NCBI GenBank assembly: GCA_947462335.1
Contig: OX381716.1
Coordinates: 9,620,861 to 9,684,860 of the forward strand
DNA from: Harmothoe impar
Lineage: Eukaryota > Annelida > Polychaeta > Phyllodocida > Polynoidae
Length of the DNA stretch: 64,000 nt
Reading direction: 5' to 3'
Part shown: positions 47,201 to 59,200 of the stretch, piece by piece
Numbering within the stretch: position 1 is the first letter of the stretch
Layout of the letters: every line of letters begins with the position of its first letter
Position numbers and translations under genes: made by a program
Notes under the pieces: generated by a model
What the model was told of the DNA's origin: nothing
Databases searched by the model: none
Seen by the model: the letters and a program-made list of their open reading frames with translations, nothing else

Positions 47201-50200
47201 AGAGTTCTCCCCTAAGCTGGTGGGTCTGACGGGAACCCCGGAGGAGATCCAGGAAGCGACCCGCGCCTACCGTGTCTACTTCAGTGTGGGACCCCGCGAC
47301 GAGGACAACGACTACATCGTGAGTTAAAGCACTACTGTAAAACCTTTTTTTCAATTTGAGGCCCAATTTGGCTTATACAGGGTTCCCACGTGCCATGGAA
47401 TTTCATGGCATTTGAAAGTTGGCTGGAAAGTCATGGAATTTTGTAAAAAAAAAAAATTGCTGTGTCATGGTATTAATATTACAAAATCTTCTAGAATGTA
47501 CCATTGGCATGGTTCCAAAATTTTAGAAATTTTCTCGGGGGCCTCTGGAGATTGGTCACTTTCATCCCTAGATTTGCCCTAGATTTTGGCGTGTTAGTGG
47601 GGAGGACTAACTGGTTAGTACTGGTATTAATCCCCAGGGGGGAGTACCAGCCTTCCCGCCGTGACTACATCGTAAGTTAAAACATAGGCAAAAACCCCAT
47701 GCTGGTGACATACGTATACATCATACTCCACGAGTTTAACCTGAGGCACATCACACTCAGCCTATGGCTTTGAGGGCCAAAAAAAACGTATAGATTACTA
47801 GTGCTGAAATTCCATAGCATAGGTGAAAATATATCGGTTTCATCTTGCAATCTCTCTTCCACACAAACCCTCAAATTTTTTGCCTTTTCCCAGTTGACAC
47901 CCCTGTTGATTGATTTAAGATGGTGTGTCAGCTAAATGTTTGGCGATTTTTTAGTCTTATCATATTCCTATTATGTCCTCCCTAACTTTTAAAATTATTG
48001 ACTCAGGGTTACCACCCAGAGTCTTTTGCGACAGTTTGGAGCCGACATCAACCATTAAACCGACATCCAAAAAGCGAAGAAGGAAAGAGGCTACTAGCTC
48101 TAGTGGAATTCCACTGGATTGAAAAACTTCGTAGTCATTCACCCTGGGGAATGAATACGAAGGACGGCAGCCATGGGTGAATCGTCAACCCGTCCTCGTT
48201 CACAACGCTACACAGCATACATTTCGACGACTCACCCTACCAGGACCAGTGTCCTACCTAATTGATCCTAGAATCCCATACATTCACCGAAATAGCACTA
48301 ATATCTATAAATAATGCAAATTTTATAGAGTTATGATCAATTTATTTGTACTTTAAGCCCGGTGACCCCCGAGTAGGACCACCCGGTACAAATACCTATT
48401 CACCCTAATAAATACACATAGTGCCACTATGCGGTATTTTTAATCCCGGTAATATCCACCTGACGATGATGCCATAAAGGGTCGAAACTACAAAAGTAGG
48501 CCTAGGACTAGTGAGGCCTAGGCCATTAGAATAACAGCACCGTATATTGAGTTATACATAAATGTTATCTAGCCCAACCACCCAATACAAATAGGCCATA
48601 GGCCTATCAGACTCATAGTTTTCATGACTCCATAAACAGTTGGTAACCAAATACATAGTACAAGTAAGGTCCTAGTACCTGCTGACTATCAGTGGTTTTC
48701 AATACACACAAATCTAGGCCCCACCACAACAGGTGCCAGTGTCTAGTAAACTGCACTTGCATTAGCACAGTGTCAGTATGAATAGGTCAGGGCTTGACCA
48801 CAGTGTGACCAGCTGACCACATGAACAGCCAATGAGATCAGAGGTGGGAAATTTGATGCATAATTTAGTCCAAGTGGTGAATGTCAGCAGATTCTAGGGC
48901 ACTTTTGTAGTCGTGGTCCTACGGGAAACAACACTACTCCTCGTTTTCTTACAGTTTGGAGCACCCTTTTCAAGATAGTCAGTCACTCAACTTTAGAGTG
49001 GATTTTACCTAGGAAATATTCATCCTAAAGACATATTGACAAATGGTTTTGAACAATCAGACACTCCCTTACATGATACCCCCAAAAAATCGCAAATATC
49101 TTATCTCAACCCGCCAAATATGCAATTTAAAAGATGTCACAAAAACTCAGTAAAATGTGATTCTGAGAAATTAAACTCTTAAGTACTAGAATCGATTTTC
49201 GTCTACATTACGGTCCACACAACTCCAGTGCTAAGTCAATGGCAGGTATCTTGTAATACTAGGTGAGACACTTTTTGTAAGACCTTTTCTATGTGTTGGT
49301 CCTGCATTATCTTTCAATATCTTGAATTACATTAATGTGTGGACAGATACAATCTAGGTACAGGGGTGTGAGCAGGGGAGGCTGGGGCTGATATGGCTGG
49401 TTGAGGAGTATGGTACAGCCTGGTGATTTTTGACACAGGGTCCCCCTCCTCCTCCCACCAAGGGTGTGTGTGTACAATACCGCGACTGACGGCGGAATCA
49501 ATGTGTAAACGACAAAACTGAAACAGATGTCATCGCTGTTTACACTCTGATCGACTTGCTTTTTGGCTAAGAAGTAAAGTCGAGGAAGCAGGCAGCCTGC
49601 AGATGGCCCCACACCCACCTGCATCCGACACCCACCTGCTTGCCCACCTACCTGGTCGCCCACACCCACCTGCTTGACTGAAATGTGATAACATACTAGT
49701 GTGACACATGATTTGAGGGTAGTTTTGACTCGGAATATATTTCTGCAGTCAGAATTGACAAATAGTTCAGTGTTCCTGAAATAATATTTATAGATTCTGT
49801 CTTTCAGTCAACCAATTTAATCACTTTATCACCCTCACCCTGAGTCATTTGTGATGTTAATCACACGTTCAATCTTTGGCAATGTCTTGTCTATAAAATG
49901 AGCACATGCAGTGCAATATTTTTTACTGTAGGTCGACCTAAACCTATGTGTTTATACTGCATGGCTCAGTGCTTGCCCTATTAGCTTAGTTCCCAATATG
50001 CTCACATAGGGGGGACATTGAGTCAGTGAGGTGAATAAGCAACATTGTTTTCTATCTCAAATCATGCATTTATAGACAAATATATTTAACATTGAACACT
50101 GCATATCAGCTAAGAAATAACCAAACCCTAGACATTAAAATTATATCCATTTTGAAGAAAAGGTTTGGGAAGTCTATTAGCTTATATACCCCGACACAGG

Positions 50201-50760
50201 TGTGCGGCTGAGCCTCTGACAAACCCTTACCCTAAGCTAGCGGGATTTTGGTAAAAAGGGCCTTTGTTTTCGAAATTTTGGCGGAAACTCACCTCTTGAT
50301 TAGAGCGATTTTGGACAAAAGTGCCTCTGTTTAAAGTAATATGCCGAAAATTGACCTCAGTTGGAGGGATTTCGCTCAAAAGTGACCCTTTTTGCATGAA
50401 TTTTGGCAAAAATTCGAAAAGGTGACCATTGGCTAGAGGGATTTTAGCAAAAACAGACCCTTTGCTAGAGGGATTTTGCCGAAAGCTGACCCTTGGCTCG
50501 AGGGATTTTGCACAAAAACTACCCTTGCCAGCCGCACACCTGTGTATACAAAATATACCAAGTGCCCCCCCCCCCCCCCCCGGGTTATATACCATCGTTA
50601 ACCCTTGCCTCCGCCGTTGCAGGTGGACCACACCATCATCATGTACCTGATTAACCCTGACGGAGACTTCCTCGACTATTACGGACAGAACAAGACCTCT
50701 GACGAGATCTCCACCAGTGTCGGGCTCCACATGGAGAAGTGGAAGCACTTAAAGAAATAG
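38181..50760 (+). CDS. SCO1: SCO1/SCO2-type copper chaperone for cytochrome c oxidase assembly
   Basis: Seven exons in phase: 38181-38252, 41067-41186, 42166-42256, 43177-43374, 44747-44839, 47203-47318 and 50623-50760 (TAG), giving 275 residues (human SCO1 is about 301). N-terminus [15 protein letters not shown] is Arg/Ser/Thr-rich and free of acids, as in a mitochondrial presequence. A TM helix ([16 protein letters not shown]) anchors it in the inner membrane, and a thioredoxin-like domain faces the intermembrane space. Copper ligands are visible: [10 protein letters not shown] (CxxxC) and the His of VDHTIIMYL, formed across the last intron. [10 protein letters not shown] and [12 protein letters not shown] are family signatures. 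SCO proteins pass copper to the CuA site of COX2. SCO1 versus SCO2 cannot be decided here; invertebrates usually have one gene. Confidence 0.95.
39362..40073. mobile_element. Harbinger-like MITE (GGGAGTG family) with nested hAT-like MITE
   Basis: Ends GGGAATGATCATTTTTTAAC / GTTAAAAAATGATCACTCCC, with TTA on both sides. Interrupted by 39409-39840. Lies in SCO1 intron 1. Confidence 0.75.
39409..39840. mobile_element. hAT-like MITE (TAGGGATRTCATTGG ends)
   Basis: Ends TAGGGATATCATTGGTATC / GATACCAATGACACCCCTA, flanked by atttccgc and gtttccgc (seven of eight bases match), an 8-base duplication as made by hAT transposases. Related to 57161-57575. Confidence 0.7.
41067..41186 (+). CDS. SCO1: SCO1 exon 2
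   Basis: Acceptor ctttt-ctccag, donor GGG|GTAAGT, phase 0/0. Encodes [20 protein letters not shown] through [10 protein letters not shown], a basic low-conservation region before the membrane helix. Confidence 0.75.
41647..42123. mobile_element. Harbinger-like MITE (GGCCACACC family) with nested element
   Basis: Ends GGCCACACCAAATAAAAAAG / TTTTTTTGGTCTGGCC, with TTA at 41644-41646 and 42124-42126. Contains a second TIR unit at about 41694-41880 (actgtaaacgtat / atacgtttacagt). Ends 42 bases before SCO1 exon 3. Confidence 0.75.
42166..42256 (+). CDS. SCO1: SCO1 exon 3 (transmembrane)
   Basis: Encodes [20 protein letters not shown] and [10 protein letters not shown]; donor ATAT|GTGAGT, phase 1. 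Inner-membrane anchor helix. Confidence 0.9.
42525..42900. repeat. Palindromic 'gcatcatgacgacc' repeats, two blocks
   Basis: Dense inverted copies of tgatgcaccaatgcagcc / ggctgcattcatgcatca in SCO1 intron 3. Second, partial block from 42785. Confidence 0.6.
43177..43374 (+). CDS. SCO1: SCO1 exon 4 (CxxxC copper site)
   Basis: Acceptor cttatttcag, donor ATAG|GTAGGC. Encodes [20 protein letters not shown] with both copper-binding cysteines. Confidence 0.95.
44316..44678. mobile_element. Harbinger-like MITE (GGCCACTCA family)
   Basis: Ends GGCCACTCAAAAAATAAAA / TTGGTTTTGAGTGGCC with TTA on both sides; ends about 70 bases before SCO1 exon 5. Confidence 0.75.
44747..44839 (+). CDS. SCO1: SCO1 exon 5
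   Basis: Encodes [20 protein letters not shown] and [11 protein letters not shown]; donor GCAG|GTAGGT. Confidence 0.9.
45450..46510 (+). repeat. ~120-bp tandem repeat array in SCO1 intron 5
   Basis: About nine degenerate units carrying tatggggtgccaactgttca, tcaaattaatgcaactacaa and attcaatgaatggt. Each can be read open for a stretch (CQLFMKE, IKLMQLQ), giving spurious frames up to 135 codons. No match to the flanking exons was seen. Confidence 0.85.
46830..47202 (+). repeat. Two upstream copies of the SCO1 exon 6 acceptor region
   Basis: ctaagtgttgtttctc..cag followed by ttctcccctaagc occurs at about 46830-46870, 47010-47055 and 47180-47220 (the real exon). The unit is about 170 bases. Copies lose exon similarity after about 18 bases. 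Confidence 0.85.
47203..47318 (+). CDS. SCO1: SCO1 exon 6
   Basis: Encodes [20 protein letters not shown] to DEDNDYI; donor ATC|GTGAGT. Phase 0 joins VDHT in exon 7 to rebuild the copper-ligand His region. Confidence 0.95.
47700..50180. other. SCO1 intron 6, mostly unique sequence
   Basis: No exon or RNA gene is recognised. Only short spurious open frames are present. A phrase near 48460-48490 (cctgacgatgatgccataaa, then gggtcgaaac) resembles the 3' tail of some retroelements, but is too short to classify. Confidence 0.4.
50186..50550. mobile_element. TIR element with ~31-bp internal repeats
   Basis: Ends gacacaggtgtgcggctg / cagccgcacacctgtgt. The interior has about eight degenerate copies of gctagagggattttgcc. 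Lies about 75 bases before the last SCO1 exon. Confidence 0.65.
50623..50760 (+). CDS. SCO1: SCO1 exon 7 (terminal)
   Basis: Encodes [20 protein letters not shown] and [10 protein letters not shown]... to HLKK, then TAG. A possible poly(A) signal aataaa lies near 51386. Confidence 0.95.
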   Translation: MDHTIIMYLINPDGDFLDYYGQNKTSDEISTSVGLHMEKWKHLKK

Positions 50761-53179
50761 ACAATGTTTGTAGATAATTAGTCAATTCTGTTAATTCTAT
50801 CTACCGTGAAACCTCGCGTATAAGCCGCGGCTTGTACGCGTAGCAGGCTCAGCTTTCTTTTGATACCAAACATGCCTATATAGGGTACGGCTTATACAAG
50901 TTTTCTTAAGTATACTACAGTACCAAATTAACAATTCTCAGATGGCCTCTGCGGCTTATAGGATCGCACCAAACTCAGGGTGCGGCTTATATGCGAGTTA
51001 GGCTTATACGCGAGATTTTACGGTATTCAACACAGCACGAATCATTAATATTAAACCAACGGCCAGAGATGGTATTACCCTTTAAGGAGGCATGTTGCTA
51101 AAAGATGACATTTGTCGTTTTGATGCACCAATGCAGCCCCGGTGAATAGATCACCGGTGCTGCATTGGGGCATCATGCCGACCCTTTGGGAGTGTGTCAA
51201 CCCAGAAGGGTCAGTATGATGCTTTAATGCAGTACTGATGAGTTACTCCACACCAGGGCTGCATTCTTGGATCAAGACGACCAAGGACACGATGCATTAA
51301 GGCATCATGCGGTCAATCCTGTTAATTCTATCTATTCAACGCAGCTCAAATCATCTCTAGCAGATGTTAAGCGTGAATGCTATTAAATAAAGGGTGTTTT
51401 GTATACATTAAACTCGTAAGTAGCTTTAACATATGGCCACTCAACAAATAAATTGTTTCTCATCACCCGGCAGTGATAAATCTTTTGTTTGTTGGTCCAC
51501 GAGAGTTGTTATAATGCAAGTTATTCCTGGCTATCTTCATTACTGACAGTATAAGCTTTAATTTGATACCAAATATGCCAATATTTGTCCACTTTTTGAC
51601 AGATTTTTCATTAAAAATCTAAAAAGAAGAGACCTGCATGCATCTACTCAGGGTTGCTGCGTGTCATGAAGGTCATGGACTTTGAAAGCTGTCTGGAATA
51701 ACGGACTGCACACATACGCCACCTGGTGTGCTGTGGGAGAGGCAGGTTAATAACCAACAGGCCGAGATGGTATTGTCAAATTAAATTAAACTATAATAAC
51801 CTGCATCTTGTGCCATTGGAATTAAAATTATGGAGATTATAAGTGTGTGTTACTAGATGAAGTGAGTGTGTGGCATCTATAACTATTGTTCTCTGCAAGG
51901 ATTCTGTGATTTTCCATTCCAAAAATAAAAAAGGTTAAAACAGTAATTGAATTTTTTCTCTTGTGATTGAAAAAATGACAATAGCTGGTTAAATAAAGAA
52001 ACTAACAACATATTTCATGAAGACATTTATTTACAAAAATAATAAGACAATTGTGCATGTATGGGCCAATATAAATCCCAGTTTCTGTTATTTTATATTA
52101 AAGTCCTGGAATCTGCTGTAGAAAGAGCCGGGGTGGGGAAGGTGGGCTCAGCTGAGTATAAATGCCATCAAAAAGTATTTACTTGCCATTCATATTTACG
52201 GTATTTACATTAACATTTTGGGAATTATCCTTTGCTAAATAGGTTTTACTTTTCCATACAATGTGACACGTTTGACAGCCACACTACTGCGTGGGATGAT
52301 TTCTAGAGTGTGGAGGACACTTTTGTATGAACAATCCACGAATGGCGTAAAACCTATATATAGACAATATTTATGGCCCCAAGCATGGCTTTACCCTGTC
52401 CAATAGGCCAGTTTAGAGGGTACCTTTTGGCCCTCAAAGTTATGGAAAAGTACTATATGTGTACAAACTTTTGAGTCAAATGTTGTCCACATCGTCCATT
52501 TTCCACATTCATCGTCTATAAGGCCAACAAATAAATAAAGGATTGTTTCAGGTAACATGGGCAGAAAATGTAGGGTCGGTAGGTCGAATTTATTTTTTTA
52601 TTTTTTTATTTTTTTCAACATGAAAGTACTAGCCGGTCTCTCCGAGGACCTTAGAATTGACCAAAAATGGTTAAAAAGATTTTTTTTCAAAATTGTATAA
52701 AAAAACGTAGGGTCGGCCCTGTTTTGATAGGGTCGGTCGGGTGACCTGAAACAAACCTTTTTTTTGTTGGCCTAACTAATACCTGGACAGACCACTCTAC
52801 CCTTTTGATGTCTGATGTGTATTCTCCAATACACAAGACATACGGCCATATTTTAATCCCTTAATTGGTGGTAATTAGTAGATGTGTATTAGAACTAGCG
52901 CAATGTAGCGCAGGCCACGCTTGTATGAGGCTAACGCCAAACTCGCTCCGAGTCTAGGCGTTAGTATCGTAGAGTCCACTGAATCAGCTATCACCATTAT
53001 CAGCCTTATCAGTGACAATTGTTCTTGGGGCATTACCCATAGTCCTATAGCAAATCCAATATGGCTGTCGGGGGTGTTTTGCCCCAATATGGCGGCCCCC
53101 ATGCCCCATCGTGTCCAAGCCGTATATGTCTCCCCGCGGCAGGTTGTGTGTGTGTGTGTCGGAGGGGGGGGGGGGTGTC
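50761..53179. other. Convergent spacer between SCO1 and INTS11
   Basis: Holds TIR repeat 50800-51025, palindromic repeat 51075-51320 and MITE 52522-52772, plus AT-rich DNA. No gene is seen. Both neighbouring genes end here tail to tail. Confidence 0.6.
52522..52772. mobile_element. Harbinger-like MITE (GGCCAAAAAAGG family)
   Basis: Ends GGCCAACAAATAAATAAAGG / CCTTTTTTTTGTTGGCC with TAA on both sides (52519-52521 and 52773-52775). Confidence 0.75.
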
Positions 53180-53236
53180 TCACCGAGGCAGTCCCTTCTG
53201 TAGCAGCTTGAGCAGGTAGCTACCCAGTCCTTCATC
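53180..53236 (-). CDS. INTS11: INTS11 terminal exon
   Basis: Encodes [18 protein letters not shown] then TGA; acceptor attgtttcag. Matches the family C-terminus. Confidence 0.9.
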   Translation of the reverse strand, partial: DEGLGSYLLKLLQKGLPR

Positions 53237-56200
53237 CTGAAACAATAGATACATACATACGGTCTCATTCAGGTTTTTAAATTATTTCAATTAAAAAATG
53301 CATCACCTTTCTAGGGGAATGATCTACAAATCTGTCCAGAAATGAGACGAAGCTATTGACATATAACTGCTTATAAGCCAACCCCCCTCCTTTAGAGAAT
53401 GCTATTATAAGGGAGTGGTCATTTTTTAACAACAGGGGGGGGTTGGTGGATTTTCGCGCGAGCGGATCGAAGTTTTTTTGGTCCCCCCCACGGGAGGGGT
53501 CGAAATTATTTTGGTCCCCCCCTCAGGCAAGTTGAAATTCAGCGCGGCCGACCCCTTTGAGCTATAGTAACGCGCGGACTTTTTCATTAAAAAGGGGTGC
53601 AATTTTTTTGGTCCCCCCCTCAAGAGGGGTCCAAATTCTTTTGATCCCCCCCCTTCAAGGGGTCCAAATTTTTTTGGTTCCCCCCCCCCAAATCCACCAA
53701 CCCCCCCCCTGTTGTTAAAAAATGACCACTCCCTAAGCTGAATCAAGCCTAAAATCCCCCCAAAAAGGTCGGTTTATCAGAGAGGTTTTATGGTAGTTGT
53801 CACAGATTATCGCCCACCTGGTGCACCATGAGATTACCTTGAGGGATACCGTTGTGAAGGACACGGTTTCGACGAAAACAACATTTTTGGAGACACTGGG
53901 ACTTGAACCCTAGCCTTCCACAAAAAAAAATAGGGTGATAGCAAATAAAAAATCGTTTTATAGGCGGGATTTTACGGGTCTTTGACTATTTAAAAGAAAT
54001 CCATTTGTTATAAAATGTCTGGTTGCCTACGTGGTGTGACCATGTCCCGGCCCCTACATGGGATTTGTAATTGTGTAAAACCTCGCTCATAGGTCGACCT
54101 CACTTATAGGTCGAATTGCAATTTTGAGGAAAAAAATCGACCCATAGTAAAATACAATGAACTTTTGGAAAACCCCACTTATAGGTCGAATTGGAGTTTG
54201 AGAATTTTTTGGGGGCTAGACCCCACCCCAGACCCCTCTAAAGCACTTTTGTCTGGCCAAATTGAGTATTATTTATGATATTCTGCCCTTAATACGACCA
54301 CCCCCTACTTGTAGAGAAACAAGCAGGTCAAATCCTTGAAAAAAGGTGTATTTTACAGTATTTAGAATTAATATTTTTAGGCCTCTAAAAACTTTATATT
54401 TTTTCAAAACCTCACTTATAAGTCGAATCGGACTTTTGAGGTAAAAAAATCGACTTATAGCGAAAGGAAATCCCAAATAAAAGTCTACCTATAAGCGGTT
54501 ATATAAAATACATATAGTCTGGCTGCGGAGGTGCCCACCTGGTGTGACCAAGAGAGGAGCACGTTCTTCTCGTCGTCGTCCTCGGCCCCGGACACCTTGA
54601 GGAGCACCGAGTCGGAGATGGAGATGGAGCCGTCCGAACTCTGCTGGATGCTCAGGTCCTTCAACCGGCTACAAACACAACAGAACACAGAGATTAGGCC
54701 ATACCAAAAAAAAAAGTTGGTCAATGGATTTCACTTTTCAAAAAATGGTGTGAGCGAGCGTTTTTTTTTGTGTTTTTTTTTAAGATTTTTTTTTTGTCAA
54801 TGGATTTTGTCGGTGGAAAACTGGAGTGAGTGACAATTTTTTTTTTTCTTTTTAACCAGCCTCCGACAAAAGTTCTTAGTGGACGCCTAACATAAAAATG
54901 TATTGGTTGACCTGGGGGAATTACTGGAAGAAAATTTGAAAAAAAAAAAAAAATTCTCAATTTTGAAAAAAATTAGGCGAGCGAAATCCATTGACAATTT
55001 TTTTTTTTTTAAAAGAAAAAATTTCCATTTCCAAAAATAAGGGTTTTTTGGTGTGGCCTTAGGGTTACAAGGTTTCACATGGAGTTACAGTTTATTCAAA
55101 TGTATAGACAAATGCCAATGCCCATTGATACCATCCCTTAATGGGGCTGGGGCCATATTCCACTCAGCCTGCAGCTTCATGGGATATGGCCCCAGCCCCC
55201 ACTCATAAAATATGTCAGAGAGGTACCGATTTAGTTGGCGTTTGTGTTTATTTTTTATTTGAAGCCAATTAATGAAGGAAAGACAACTTTTTCTTAGATC
55301 GACTTCCATTGAATACTGATACAATGTATCCAATGGGGGGCATTGAACATGGCGCTTCCTATACTTATATGCACAGAAAATCTTTTATTTAAAAAAAAAT
55401 ATGAAAAAATGAATATGATACCATACCGTCACATCTAAGTGCCGGGTTTTGAATAAGCGCCTGTCTTGTCTAAGCGCCGCGGGTATATAGGCCTCCAAAT
55501 CTATAAGCGGTGCGGCACTTAAACATAACGGTATGGTAGTTTGAGCAAGTCTAAGATGGAGATGGCGTCATCAGAACTCAGATTTTTTTGATGCATGTAG
55601 ATAAAAAAAAGTTCTTATAGCGCCAAGTTGTAAATATATTTTCCTAGTTGACTTGAATTGAGGTTTTTTAACCAACTTCAGTAAAGAGACCCTACCGGTA
55701 ATTGATAAACATTTACATTTTATGGACTCGCCATTTAAGTGTATACTAAACTTAGTCAAAATTATGGAATCCTTTTCTCTCTTATTTTTCAATGCAAACA
55801 CAAGAAGATTAACAATAAATCTAGACTGTAATACTAGAACTGACCCTTTGACCATGGTGTGTATGAGTTCTTCCGTTTTGTTGGGCGTCCCAACGTGTTG
55901 ATTTTTGAATGTTTTGTGAACGTTTTGTGGCATATTCCTGAGAATTTCTTGTTTTTTTAACAAGTTCTTTGAACGTTCAATTCCCGAGTTCATTTTGTGA
56001 ATAGGATACGTTCACAATTCTTGGGAATATCTTGTGTCTTTATTGTGTTATGGCGACTTTCCCGGATTCTCCTCAGTCGCGAACATTCAATTCCCAAGTT
56101 CTGTTTGGAGGGAATTTAGCCCAAATAAAACCTTATCAAAAAAAAAGACTGACCCTTTGACCATGGTGTGTATGAGGTCTGCTGTCTGGTTGGGGGTGCC

Positions 56201-59200
56201 GGTGTGTTGTACCGTGATGGTCGACGTGAAGCGGATCTCGTGTTGGGTCAGTCCCAGCTCAGACATGGCCGCCCCCGGAGACACCAGCCGCATGCTCTGT
56301 GTACAGAAAGGTACATACTGTAAAAACCTTGCTGATCAGCCGACCTCCCTTATAAGCCGTATAAGGAGGTATATAGGGACATGAGGACACTAGCCACATA
56401 CTCTGTATAGAGAAAGGTATATGGGGACATGAGGACACTAGCCACATACTCTGTGTGATATAGGAGGTATATGGGGACATGAGGACACTAGCCACATACT
56501 CTGTGTAATATAGGAGGTATATGGGGACATGAGGACACTAGCCACATACTCTGTATAGAGAAAGGTATATGGGGACATGAGGACACTAGCCACATACTCT
56601 GTGTGATATAGGAGGTATATGGGGACATGAGGACACTAGCCACATACTCTGTGTAATATAGGAGGTATATGGGGACATGAGGACACTAGCCACATACTCT
56701 GTATAGAGAAAGGTATATGGGGACATGAGGACACTAGCCACATACTCTGTGTAATATAGGAGGTATATGGGGACATGAGGACACTAGCCACATACTCTGT
56801 GTAGAGAAAGGTATATATCATAAAATCTCACTGATAAGCCAAACCTCCAAACAGCTCACACAAGATAGAAACGTTCGTATTTCCCCGGAAACGCACAAGC
56901 TGTATGCACAAGAGAGAGACACGGGAGATTCTCCAGAATAGTGAACGTTACTAGTGACATGTTCAATGGTGACGTGTACTTCCTGAGTTACTCGTGCAAA
57001 TAACCAGAAATTGGAGTGAACACCTGGATTTCACAAGATTTACTACAAGAAATGACTTTTTGACTTTTTGACACGAGAATAGCACGAGTTCCGCTTGAGA
57101 TTTTGTTTGCAGGGTAGCTTATAAAGAGACATGAGGATACTGGGTGCATACTCTGTGTATTAGGGATGTCATTGGTATCCAGTTTACTTCAATTTCGATT
57201 ATCACTATATTGGTCTCGATTTTTCGATTATATCGATTTATTTCGATAGTGCAAAGACAGCTAATATCTGCTTTAAAAAAGGGTATTTTTACCTGCTTTT
57301 TACATCCTCATACTTGAGCCTATAAAGATGAGTTGTAGGCACAATCTAAAAACATTTTCCCTCTATATTATAGGCCTGCAAAGGTCACCATTTTCAAACC
57401 AAATAAAAAGCAAGTTCTAGATCGAATATTTACACAAATTTTACAGTTTTAGAAAGGTTCATTCTAGGGATATATGTGATACAAATTGTGTATCGATATA
57501 ACCCTTTTGTCGATGCGATAATCGGAATTCTAGAAATGTCGGTGTATCGATACCGGGGTATCGATGACATCCCTACTGTGTATACATATAGAAGTTAGAT
57601 GATATGGGGCACACTTCATTATGATACAGAAGATACTAAAAATACTAGAAATATCTAACGCATGTCTCATAAAACCATTTGCATAAAATGCAATCCGTGA
57701 ATATCATTTGTCAATTTTTGTTAACATTTTATATGCATTTATTGGAACAGCACACAAAAGCCTTGTGAAATAATTTACAATTAAAGAAATCAACAAAATT
57801 ACGAGAAAAAGTCGACGTACATTTTCCTTCATGACGAGTGCCCCGTTGAGGACGCGGGGCTTCTTTGGGTCGGAGATGACGGGCAGGCTGGCCTGGCATC
57901 CCTCCCGCTTCAGCAGGTTGACGGACATGTCTACGGGGATGTTGGGGGTGGTGGGAATGTTGACTGTCTCCCCGTTAGCCGGCATGTAGCACTGGATACC
58001 TGCAACATAAGGTATAACCGGTTAAAGGTGACGAAAAACTTAGCGTAGAAGACAAATTTTATTTGCTATTTTCTTTCCATATAAACTTTCATATAAGATT
58101 TCTCCCTAAGATTTCTCCCAAAATCGGGATTCGGCGGTGGGGTTGTTAATACCGGTACATTAACATTTAAATCAAAGAGAAAACGACTTTTAAGCCTCTT
58201 TTATATAGGCCGAATTTTTTTTCCCCAACCATGGGTTCGGCTTATAGGTGGGCCGCGGTCTATACTCAGACGTTAGCATGGTCTATACTTGGACGTTTGG
58301 CAAATGGCCTATAACCCGGTGGTGATGTTGACCGTCTCCCCATTAGCCGGTATGTAACAGTAACACTGGATACCTGACACACATGTGAATGACAAAGGCC
58401 TGGACTTCAGCGCGGCATTTAGGAGCCCAGTGCAGGTTTCCCACAAAATTTCAGATTGAATTCCATGACTTTCCATATTCCAAGACAAAAATCCAAATTT
58501 TCCATGCATTGCCATATATAACATTCTTGTAGAGGTCGAGGGGTTTGGGCCCTGAGAAAATGTCTAAAATCTAGAATGCAAATGGTATATTCTCGGAGAT
58601 TTTATAATATCAATTCCATTATTTTCATTTTCCATGACAGTCCATGACACACGGCAAAATTTTGTGTTATTAAAAATAATCCTAAAACTTTAAAAAAAGA
58701 CAAAAAACAAGCAGCATGTTATAATGATGAACATGCTTGCTTTAATTGTGGCTTTAACTACTTGGACATTTTTCGTTTCTTGTTATATAAGGAATGAATA
58801 GACCGTATAGCATACACTGAACATTAGAAAAATGTCTTTTTCATTGTGCACATCAGAAATAGCTATATTTTTTTGGCCAATGAAATACTCCAAAATAAAA
58901 ACATACCGAACTCCTGAGTGATTTTCCCGGACAGGAACTCCATTTTGTTGGCCTCCCCGTGTACGAGCATGACGTTCTGGGGCTCACAGTACCGGATGAG
59001 CTGCATGATGCCCTTAGCATCTGCGTGGGCACTGAATGACATGTACTGTACCGACATCTTCACATCCACCTGGAATAACGAGACATACTTTATTTATACC
59101 TAGCATATGACATCGCTATTCCTACAACATAGGAGCCGCGGACTAGCTATGTGTGTAATACACACCTCTGTATTGCAACGTGTGCGATACAGAAAATGGT

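Noticed and set aside
50227..50748. 173-codon open frame (-)
   Set aside because: It spans a TIR element with 31-bp repeats and the antisense of the last SCO1 exon.
56259..56821. Open frames repeating [12 protein letters not shown] (-)
   Set aside because: They are the tandem acceptor copies, not a separate gene.
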